DNA from: Desulfobulbus sp.
Lineage (GTDB): Bacteria > Pseudomonadota > Gammaproteobacteria > Burkholderiales > Rhodocyclaceae
Length of the DNA: 5,518 bases
Reading direction: 5' to 3'
NCBI GenBank assembly: GCA_009782025.1
Contig: WQUQ01000125.1
Location: 1 to 5,518, forward strand
The notes under the pieces were generated by a model, which was given only the letters and a program-made list of their open reading frames with translations, was not told the DNA's origin and made no database searches. The translations under genes and the position numbers were made by a program. Positions 1 to 5,518 of the stretch are shown here, in pieces (within the stretch, counting starts at the first letter, position 1; the number at the start of each line of letters is the position of its first letter).

Positions 1-54
1 GGGGAGGGAACAAAGCCCCTTCCCCCGCCTGCGGGGGAAGGTTGGGATGGGGGG
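1..54. repeat. REP-like GC-rich palindrome with G-rich flank
   Basis: Positions 18-28 and 31-41 form a perfect 11-bp inverted repeat (CCTTCCCCCGC against GCGGGGGAAGG), which would fold as a 10-bp stem with a 4-nt loop. It is flanked by G-rich tracts at 1-8 and 44-54 (GGGATGGGGGG). The left G tract can also pair with the left arm of the palindrome, giving a competing hairpin. Palindromes of this style, C-run arm plus a TTGGGATGGGG-type trailer, are familiar as dispersed intergenic repeats in GC-rich proteobacteria; copy number here cannot be judged. Read on the minus strand, the stem is followed by GGCTTTGTT, so it could also end the chemoreceptor transcript, although the T run is weak. Confidence 0.5.
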
Positions 55-148
55 AGCAGCGCCAGATTGTGTAAGCATTTGAACCGAACTCGCTCTAACG
101 CCCAGCGCCCTGCCGGCGACCTGCGGGGCGGCTTCCGCAAAGCCGTTG

Positions 149-1258
149 CTACACGCGCGCAGCGCCTTCCTTCGCGCTTTCTTCCATGCGATCGAGGCAA
201 GCGGCAACCCGCTCGCTGGCGTCCTCCATGGCCTTGACCTGGCGCAGGAGATCGGCCAGATCGCCGTTCGCCTTGGCCTGGACCGCGGCAATGCCGAACC
301 GGTGAACGGCCATGTGCGGTTCTTCGAGTTCCCGATAGCCGGGCAGTGTGCTGAAGGACGACCGCCCTTCTCCTTCGTAATACCATTTGCCGAGCCGGCA
401 AGCGGTATGGGTGGCGATCTCGCCGGGGTTCAGTTCCGCCAGCCCGAACAAAGCGGTGTAAATCTTGAACTTGAAGACGAGGTGATCGACCTTGGCCACT
501 TCGATAAAGCTCTTCAAGGCGCTGCCGGCGATGACCATTTCCATCTTGTGGCTTAACGAAACCAACTGGCTCATGCTCTCGGTCGCCTGCTTGCCGCGTT
601 CACTGTAGTCGCTGGCGGAAGCCGAGAGGCCATCAATCGCTTCCTTGGCGGCCGACGAATTCTGGTGGACGCTGACCACCAGCCCCTTGATTTCCTGGGT
701 CGCCTTGGCGGTGCGCTCGGCCAGCTTGCGCACTTCGTCGGCGACGACGGCAAAGCCACGACCGGATTCGCCGGCCCGCGCCGCCTCGATGGCGGCATTC
801 AAGGCCAGCAGATTGGTTTGATCGGCGATCTCATGAATCAACTGCACAATCGAACTGATTTCATCCGCCTGCTTGGCCAGCATCCCGACTTCATGCGCCG
901 TGGCCGCCGAATCCTGGGCCAGGCGTTGGAGAATGGTGGCAATCTCGGTGGTTGTCTGGCCGCTGGTCTCGGAAACCTCGGCCGCTTCCACCGCCCGGTT
1001 TCGCTCCGCGCTCAGGAGATTGGCCATGCCGCCCAGGCTTTGCTGGGAGCCGGCCAGCGTCTCGCCGAATTCGGCAAGACATTTGACAAGCTCCTTGAGC
1101 GCGGCGTATTCCTCACTCAATGCCCCATGTTGGGAGCGGAGACTGGCCACCTCCGACTGTAAACGCTGATTGACTTCTTGTTCAGCCTGCAATTTGCTCT
1201 TGACTTCAGCAAGCTCCATCTGTGCTGCATCGAGCGACTTCCGGGAAACTCCAAACAT
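149..1258 (-). CDS. Soluble methyl-accepting chemotaxis protein with C-terminal CZB zinc-binding domain
   Basis: This 369-residue chemoreceptor would signal through CheW/CheA to the flagellar motor from the cytoplasm, since no membrane segment or signal peptide is visible. Residues about 8-60 are a probable coiled coil. Residues about 60-245 are the MCP signalling hairpin, with the highly conserved tip at about 144-190 ([20 protein letters not shown], then [18 protein letters not shown]). Residues about 250-357 match the CZB (chemoreceptor zinc-binding) domain, with the expected 3-His/1-Cys ligand set at H259, C287 (in [10 protein letters not shown]), H315 and H319. No PAS, GAF or other N-terminal sensor domain is seen, so CZB is the likely sensor. 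In known family members (TlpD-type receptors, DgcZ) CZB responds to zinc or to oxidants through the Cys; the ligand here is inferred. The ATG at 1256-1258 is chosen because AGGGAGG (1267-1273) lies 8 nt upstream. It ends in TAG at 149-151. Confidence 0.95.
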   Translation of the reverse strand: MFGVSRKSLDAAQMELAEVKSKLQAEQEVNQRLQSEVASLRSQHGALSEEYAALKELVKCLAEFGETLAGSQQSLGGMANLLSAERNRAVEAAEVSETSGQTTTEIATILQRLAQDSAATAHEVGMLAKQADEISSIVQLIHEIADQTNLLALNAAIEAARAGESGRGFAVVADEVRKLAERTAKATQEIKGLVVSVHQNSSAAKEAIDGLSASASDYSERGKQATESMSQLVSLSHKMEMVIAGSALKSFIEVAKVDHLVFKFKIYTALFGLAELNPGEIATHTACRLGKWYYEGEGRSSFSTLPGYRELEEPHMAVHRFGIAAVQAKANGDLADLLRQVKAMEDASERVAACLDRMEESAKEGAARV

Positions 1259-1282
1259 GAGGCATACCTCCCTTCAGCGATA

Positions 1283-1311
1283 AGTATGCTTTTTTAATTA
1301 TTCGGCGTCAA
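1283..1311 (-). promoter_or_regulatory. Sigma-70-like promoter of the CZB chemoreceptor gene
   Basis: On the minus strand TTGACG (1306-1311, 5/6 to consensus) is followed after exactly 17 nt by CATACT (1283-1288, 4/6). The spacer is AT-rich in an otherwise GC-rich window. Transcription would begin near 1276, just ahead of the ribosome-binding site at 1267-1273. GCCGAATAA in the spacer faintly resembles the flagellar sigma-28 -10 box (GCCGATAA), but it has an extra base and no correctly placed TAAA, so sigma-70 is the better reading. Confidence 0.5.
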
Positions 1312-1335
1312 AGTAAACATCAGAGCAGGAGGCGT

Positions 1336-1575
1336 TCAAGCCGTCTGGCCGTTGCCCGAGTCGTCCGGTTCCAGGTCTTCCCAGATACATTCGCATTCCT
1401 GACGCACATCGTGCAGGCCAGGCTTGGCCCGGCCCTGAACCAGGCATTCTCCCAGGCAGGCAGCATCGCCAATCACCACCACATTCATGTCGGCATCGAC
1501 CCGGCGTTCGCCATCCCAATAGCTACAGGTCGCGCAAATCTTGACTTCCGCCGGCAAAATCAGTTTTTCGGCCAT
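1336..1575 (-). CDS. Small cysteine-rich protein of unknown function (79 aa)
   Basis: I do not recognise a named family. The 79-residue product is acidic at its C-terminus and has six cysteines in spaced groups: CxxC at 14-17 (followed by SYWDGER), CxxxC at 40-44 and CxC at 61-63. It has no signal peptide or membrane helix, so it is probably cytosolic, and the cysteine layout suggests metal binding (zinc or iron-sulfur) or redox activity; this is inference. The reading frame stays open far upstream through the antisense of proA, so the start must be decided by translation signals: the ATG at 1573-1575 has GGAGG 5 nt upstream. An upstream in-frame ATG (product MSHYSQ...) lies in the divergent promoter region. 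The gene is on the same strand as the chemoreceptor, 77 bp before it, but the latter appears to have its own promoter. It ends in TGA at 1336-1338. Confidence 0.75.
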   Translation of the reverse strand: MAEKLILPAEVKICATCSYWDGERRVDADMNVVVIGDAACLGECLVQGRAKPGLHDVRQECECIWEDLEPDDSGNGQTA

Positions 1576-1580
1576 CTCGT

Positions 1581-1585
1581 CCTCC
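1581..1585 (-). promoter_or_regulatory. Ribosome-binding site deciding the start of the cysteine-rich gene
   Basis: GGAGG on the minus strand lies 5 nt before the ATG at 1573-1575. It matters because the frame is open for more than a kilobase upstream; this is the only well-placed Shine-Dalgarno sequence I see, and it trims the long open frame to a 79-residue protein. Confidence 0.65.
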
Positions 1586-1655
1586 GGGAAAAGCCCTTTC
1601 AACATTGCGGATAAGAGTTTACCCTGCGCCGGAAGTTCCCTGTAATTTGTCTGGC

Positions 1656-1661
1656 TATAAT
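1656..1661 (+). promoter_or_regulatory. -10 box of the proA promoter
   Basis: A perfect TATAAT lies 34 nt before the proA start codon, in the short divergent region between the cysteine-rich gene and proA. Transcription would start near 1668, giving a leader of about 28 nt. No hexamer resembling TTGACA is found at 16-18 nt upstream (AAGTTC and neighbours), so the promoter may be weak or need an activator. The ATG formed by the end of the box (1660-1662) is in frame with proA but would lie upstream of the transcript start. Confidence 0.6.
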
Positions 1662-1695
1662 GACTCATTCGTTTTGCGCCATTCACAGAAGAGAC

Positions 1696-2952
<1,257 letters not shown>

Positions 2953-2987
2953 ACGATATTCAGATAGCCTAAGCAAGGAGAAGCGAC

Positions 2988-3455
2988 ATGCCAATCAACT
3001 GGAGTTCCGATCTCGACACCGGTATCCCCGTCATCGACCATCAACACCGCCGCATCGTCGATTTCGTCAACGACCTCGAAGCCGCGCAGGTTCTCGGCGA
3101 CAAGAAAAAGATCAAGAGCGTGATCGACGACTGCGTCGATTACACCATCTCGCATTTCGCCTTCGAGGAAAGCATGCAGGTCGAGGCCAATTACCCGTAC
3201 TGCAAGCCGCACAAGAAGGTGCATGAACTGTTCGCGCGCAAGGTCGCCGAATATCAGCAGCGCATCGAACTGGGCGACGATGTGGCCGCCTTGTCCGTCG
3301 AATTGCACAACATGCTGTGCCGCTGGCTAATCAACCACATCAAGCACGACGATGCCGATTATGTCGCCTCGGTCAAGGCCAACATGAAGATCGAAACCCC
3401 GCCGCCGACCGTTGAAATGAAGCAGAAAAGCTGGTTCCGCAGGCTGTTCGGCTGA
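2988..3455 (+). CDS. Bacteriohemerythrin (di-iron oxygen-binding protein)
   Basis: This is a 155-residue single-domain hemerythrin, a four-helix bundle that binds O2 at a non-heme di-iron centre. All seven expected ligands are visible: H20 (in IDHQH), H56 and E60 (in SHFAFEE), H75 and H79 (in KPHKKVHE), H117 and D122 (in WLINHIKHDDADY). The domain fills about residues 1-131, the normal length. It is followed by an extra tail, a proline-rich linker (PPPTVEM) and a basic-aromatic end (KSWFRRLFG), which might contact a membrane or partner; that is inference. No signal peptide is present, so it is cytoplasmic. The ATG at 2988 follows AAGGAG (2975-2980) with 7 nt spacing. The gene lies 35 bp after proA with no terminator between, so read-through from the proA promoter is likely. 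Roles proposed for such proteins are O2 sensing, storage, or delivery to oxygenases; none is specifically indicated here. Confidence 0.95.
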   Translation: MPINWSSDLDTGIPVIDHQHRRIVDFVNDLEAAQVLGDKKKIKSVIDDCVDYTISHFAFEESMQVEANYPYCKPHKKVHELFARKVAEYQQRIELGDDVAALSVELHNMLCRWLINHIKHDDADYVASVKANMKIETPPPTVEMKQKSWFRRLFG

Positions 3456-3463
3456 AGCGGGCC

Positions 3464-3526
3464 ATGAGCCAGGCAGCGCCTGACATTGTTCGCAACCCCG
3501 CCACGAAAGGAATGAAAACGCCATGA
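3464..3526 (+). other. Possible 20-codon upstream ORF coupled to the membrane-protein gene
   Basis: An ATG at 3464 opens a 20-codon frame (product MSQAAPDIVR..., ending KGMKTP) whose TGA (3524-3526) overlaps the next gene's ATG in an ATGA arrangement. It nearly fills the gap between the hemerythrin and the membrane-protein gene, starting 8 nt after the hemerythrin stop. It has no clear Shine-Dalgarno sequence and no recognisable motif, so it may be chance; if translated it could couple the flanking genes. Confidence 0.2.
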
Positions 3527-3900
3527 GCAATTTTTGGGATCTGATGCAACTGCTGCTGTCCGCTTTCTTCTTCGTCATGTATCTGCTCATCATGTTCCAG
3601 ATCATCGGCGACCTGTTTCGCGATGCGGAACTCGGCGGCGGTTCCAAGGCGCTGTGGATCATCTGCCTGGTCATCCTCCCCTTCCTGACCGCGCTGGTGT
3701 ACATCGTCACGCGCGGCCGGGGCATGGCCGAGCGGCAGCGCGCGAGCCTGGCGCGCGCCAGGTCCGATACCGACGCCTACATCCGCCAGGTGGCCGGCAA
3801 GTCGCCCGCAGAGCAGATCGCCGACGCCAAGGCGCTGCTCGATGCCGGGACGATCAATCAGCAGGAGTACGAGCAACTCAAGGCGAAGGCGCTGAACTGA
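3523..3900 (+). CDS. Small inner-membrane protein with PLDc_N-type membrane segment and C-terminal SHOCT motif
   Basis: The 125-residue product has two hydrophobic helices at about 5-28 and 43-63, separated by a short loop containing DLFRD (30-34) and GGGSKALW (38-45). This arrangement resembles the PLDc_N (phospholipase D-nuclease N-terminal) membrane module that occurs alone in many small bacterial proteins, without any catalytic HKD motif. After helix two comes a charged linker (RGRGMAERQ, 64-72), then at about 95-123 a SHOCT-like segment, DAKALLDAGTINQQEYEQLK, a short helical motif thought to mediate oligomerisation or interactions. The biochemical function is unknown. The ATG at 3523 has AAAGGAA (3506-3512) about 10 nt upstream. 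It starts 67 bp after the hemerythrin stop, on the same strand, with no terminator seen between them. It ends in TGA at 3898-3900. Confidence 0.88.
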   Translation: MSNFWDLMQLLLSAFFFVMYLLIMFQIIGDLFRDAELGGGSKALWIICLVILPFLTALVYIVTRGRGMAERQRASLARARSDTDAYIRQVAGKSPAEQIADAKALLDAGTINQQEYEQLKAKALN

Positions 3901-3940
3901 ACTATCTGTTTCCCCCCTTGCCTCTCTGGATCGCTCCACC

Positions 3941-4432
3941 GTGAACGCCAGGCCCTACGCCGCCATCGTCGCCGCTCCCGGCTTCTGTCTTGGCATTCAT
4001 TGCGACGAGGATGAAGTGACGGCCATCGACTTCCTCGAACCCGGCCCGGAAATCGCGCCGCAAACGCCGCTCGCCGCCGAGGCGGCGCGCCAGTTGCGGG
4101 CCTATCTGGCCGATCCGGCCTTTGCCTTCAGCCTGCCGCTGCGCCCGGCCGGCACGCCATTCCAGCGCCGCGTCTGGGCCGCCATCAGCGCCATTCCCGG
4201 CGCCCAGACGCGCACCTACGGCCAGCTTGCCCGCGATCTGCACAACGCCCCGCGCGCCGTCGGCCAGGCTTGCGGCGCCAATCCCTATCCCGTGGTCGTC
4301 CCCTGTCACCGCGTCGTCGCCGCTGGCGGCGGCCTCGGCGGCTTCAACCGCGAGCGCGGCGGCTTTCTGCTCAACGTCAAGCGCTGGCTGCTCGGGCATG
4401 AAGGCAGTCATGATGGCAACCTCGCCGGCTGA
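3941..4432 (+). CDS. ogt: Methylated-DNA--[protein]-cysteine S-methyltransferase (Ogt-type)
   Basis: This suicide repair enzyme moves the alkyl group from O6-alkylguanine (and O4-alkylthymine) to its own cysteine. The 163-residue product is close to E. coli Ogt (171). Residues about 1-65 form the variable N-terminal domain and 72-154 the conserved catalytic domain: FQRRVWAAISAIPGAQTRTY (74-93), the helix-turn-helix with the PRAVGQACGANPYP segment (104-117, arginine finger R105), and the active site PCHRV with C122. There is no Ada AlkA-type or AraC domain, so it is not the adaptive-response regulator. The start must be GTG at 3941: the upstream frame reaches a stop at 3893-3895 without a standard start codon, and no internal Met exists before the catalytic domain. 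Its ribosome-binding site is poor (CTGGA), so expression is probably low or coupled. The 3' end overlaps xerD. Confidence 0.95.
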   Translation: MNARPYAAIVAAPGFCLGIHCDEDEVTAIDFLEPGPEIAPQTPLAAEAARQLRAYLADPAFAFSLPLRPAGTPFQRRVWAAISAIPGAQTRTYGQLARDLHNAPRAVGQACGANPYPVVVPCHRVVAAGGGLGGFNRERGGFLLNVKRWLLGHEGSHDGNLAG

Positions 4433-5318
4433 TCTCGCCGAGATCGACGGCTTCTGCGACGCCCTCTGGCTGGCCGACGGACTGGCCAAGTCAACGCTCG
4501 ACAGCTACCGCTCCGATCTCGGCCGCCTGGCCCGCTGGCTGGCCGAACACGACCACGAGCCGTTGCTCGACATCCGGGCGGCAACGCTGACCGCCTTCAT
4601 CGCCCAGCTCTCGCGGCAAACCCGCGCCAGTTCGCAGGCCCGCTACCTATCGACGCTGCGCCGCTTCTACCGCTGGCAACTCGACCGCGGCCGCATCGCC
4701 GCCGACCCGACCCTGAAACTCGCCAATCCCTCCCGCCCCGCGCGGCTGCCCAAGATCATGTCGGAGCGGCAGGTCAACGCCCTGCTGGCCGCCCCCGACA
4801 GCGAAACGCCGCTCGGCCTGCGCGACCGGGCCATGATCGAGGTCCTCTACGCCTGCGGCCTGCGCGTTTCCGAACTGGTCATGCTGCGCCTGCACGCCAT
4901 CAGCTTCAATGACAACGTGATTCGCGCCCTCGGCAAGGGCAGCAAGGAACGCCTGGTGCCGCTCGGCGAAATGGCCAGCGACTGGCTGCGCCGCTACCTG
5001 GCCGAAGCGCGCCCGGCCATTCTCAAGGGCCGGCACAGCGACGCGCTGTTCGTCACCGCCCGCGGCGGCGCGATGACCCGCCAGGCTTTCTGGCACCTCA
5101 TCAAGCGCTACGCACGCCGCGCCGGCATCGCGCCGGAACGTCTATCGCCGCACGTGTTGCGCCACGCCTTCGCCACCCACCTGCTCAACCACGGCGCCGA
5201 CCTGCGCGTCGTTCAGTTGCTGCTCGGCCACGCCGACATCTCGACCACGCAGATCTACACCCACGTCGCCCGCGAACGGCTGAAAGCCCTGCACGCCGAA
5301 CACCACCCGCGCGGCTGA
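4413..5318 (+). CDS. xerD: Site-specific tyrosine recombinase XerD
   Basis: XerD acts with XerC at the dif site, under FtsK control, to resolve chromosome dimers before division. The 301-residue product aligns along its whole length with E. coli XerD (298 aa). Residues about 5-88 are the SAM-like core-binding domain ([20 protein letters not shown]) and about 112-290 the catalytic domain. All catalytic residues are visible: R151 (GLRVSEL), K175 (GKGSKER), H247 and R250 (SPHVLRHAF), H273 (LGHADISTT) and nucleophile Y282 (TQIYTHV). The C-terminus HHPRG also matches XerD rather than XerC. The frame is open far upstream through ogt, so the start is chosen by family length; ATGs at 4398, 4410 and 4413 are all possible, with GAAGG (4400-4404) best placed for 4410 or 4413. 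It overlaps the end of ogt by about 20 nt, which implies co-transcription and translational coupling. Confidence 0.95.
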   Translation: MATSPADLAEIDGFCDALWLADGLAKSTLDSYRSDLGRLARWLAEHDHEPLLDIRAATLTAFIAQLSRQTRASSQARYLSTLRRFYRWQLDRGRIAADPTLKLANPSRPARLPKIMSERQVNALLAAPDSETPLGLRDRAMIEVLYACGLRVSELVMLRLHAISFNDNVIRALGKGSKERLVPLGEMASDWLRRYLAEARPAILKGRHSDALFVTARGGAMTRQAFWHLIKRYARRAGIAPERLSPHVLRHAFATHLLNHGADLRVVQLLLGHADISTTQIYTHVARERLKALHAEHHPRG

Positions 5319-5325
5319 ACCCGCC

Positions 5326-5454
5326 ATGAGCCAACACGCCCCCGCAACCCCGGCCACCCAATTTCTCAAGGCGCACCGGATAGCCTTCTCTCCAGATGTT
5401 GAGTTTATTCACCCGGCAAGTAAATATCCCCCGGCAAAGCCGGGGGCTTTATGA
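5326..5454 (+). pseudogene. 5' fragment of a YbaK/EbsC-type Cys-tRNA(Pro) deacylase gene, interrupted
   Basis: An ATG 7 bp after the xerD stop begins [20 protein letters not shown], which resembles the N-terminus of YbaK/ProX-like deacylases (TPATQFLRAHGVAF style), proteins that clear mischarged Cys-tRNA(Pro). Full-length members have about 155-165 residues. Here similarity stops near residue 21 (about position 5388-5392); the frame then reads an unrelated [21 protein letters not shown] and ends in TGA at 5452-5454, 42 codons in all. The expected next segment (a Y-x-Y-x-E-x-GGT-like motif) is absent. The base composition also drops in GC past the break. The most likely explanation is an insertion or rearrangement that cut the gene; an assembly chimera at a repeat is the alternative. 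The identification rests on about 20 residues, so it is tentative. Confidence 0.5.
5428..5451 (+). terminator. GC-rich hairpin with short T tract, probable intrinsic terminator
   Basis: CCCCCGGC (5428-5435) and GCCGGGGG (5439-5446) form a perfect 8-bp stem with an AAA loop, followed by CTTTA. This is a plausible rho-independent terminator for plus-strand transcripts coming from ogt-xerD. On the minus strand the same stem is followed by ATATTTACTT, so it could also work in reverse. The T tract is short in both directions, and the hairpin belongs to the apparently foreign segment past the YbaK break. Confidence 0.45.
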
Positions 5455-5496
5455 TGTGAGCCGCTCAAAGCGGCGAAACGGTGGCGCTAACGCGCC
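5428..5496. repeat. Cluster of three consecutive perfect hairpins
   Basis: Three separate inverted repeats follow each other within 69 bp: 5428-5446 (8-bp stem, AAA loop), 5460-5474 (GCCGCT / AGCGGC, 6-bp stem, CAA loop) and 5483-5496 (GGCGC / GCGCC, 5-bp stem, TAAC loop). The first two share the loop context CAAAGC. No coding function explains them. The pattern fits the structured end of a mobile or repetitive element, or a small structured RNA; the sequence past 5496 runs out of the window, so its limits are unknown. Confidence 0.5.
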
Positions 5497-5518
5497 CCGA
5501 CCTATACGCCACCTATCG

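Noticed and set aside
129..145. A hairpin (CGGCTT / AAGCCG, 5-nt loop) 3 nt beyond the chemoreceptor stop, as a terminator
   Set aside because: The stem is only 6 bp, and on the minus strand it is followed by GC-rich sequence with no T tract, so it does not qualify as an intrinsic terminator.
1660..1695. A 12-codon N-terminal extension of ProA from the ATG at 1660
   Set aside because: That ATG overlaps the TATAAT box and would lie upstream of the predicted transcript start; the 1696 start gives the normal ProA length and N-terminus.
4122..4412. An N-terminal extension of XerD of about 97 residues reading through ogt in another frame
   Set aside because: The extension is low-complexity Ala/Ser/Pro/Arg-rich sequence typical of an out-of-frame read of ogt; family length places the start at 4398-4413.
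3902..4489. A 195-codon minus-strand frame over ogt, and similar minus-strand frames over the membrane-protein and xerD genes
   Set aside because: These mirror the codon bias of well-supported plus-strand genes and show no motif or ribosome-binding site of their own.
5483..5496. GGCGCTAACGCGCC as part of an integron attC site
   Set aside because: The CTAAC core is suggestive, but no matching GTTRRRY partner or integron integrase is visible; the nearby tyrosine recombinase is a standard XerD, not IntI.

Overview
The window is a stretch of GC-rich proteobacterial chromosome carrying mostly conserved housekeeping genes. Gene content and protein style (ProA, XerD and Ogt sequences, a bacteriohemerythrin with a short C-terminal tail, a soluble CZB chemoreceptor) suggest a betaproteobacterium, most likely Rhodocyclales (Dechloromonas/Azonexus/Accumulibacter-like). 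That placement is inference from sequence style, not from a marker gene.

Layout. Left edge (1-148): a noncoding tail with a REP-like GC-rich palindrome. Minus strand (149-1575): a soluble methyl-accepting chemotaxis protein with a C-terminal zinc-binding CZB domain, with its own promoter-like sequence, and upstream of it a 79-residue cysteine-rich protein of unknown function. A divergent intergenic region (1576-1695) holds a perfect TATAAT -10 box for the plus-strand block. Plus strand (1696-5318): proA (proline biosynthesis), a bacteriohemerythrin, a small two-helix membrane protein with PLDc_N and SHOCT-type segments, an Ogt-type DNA alkyltransferase with a GTG start, and the chromosome-dimer recombinase XerD overlapping ogt. 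Right edge (5319-5518): the first ~20 codons of what looks like a YbaK/EbsC-type Cys-tRNA(Pro) deacylase, which then run into AT-richer sequence followed by three successive hairpins. This looks like a gene broken by an insertion or rearrangement whose far side lies outside the window.

How the genes work together. proA and the hemerythrin are only 35 bp apart, and ogt and xerD overlap, so the plus-strand block may form one or two transcripts, but the products belong to unrelated pathways. A loose common thread is metal, oxygen or oxidant handling (CZB receptor, cysteine-rich protein, di-iron hemerythrin). That link is speculative. I found no CRISPR array, tRNA, rRNA, transposase or complete mobile element, and no clearly novel multigene system. 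The parts most worth a second look are the right-edge junction with its tandem hairpins and the cysteine-rich small protein.
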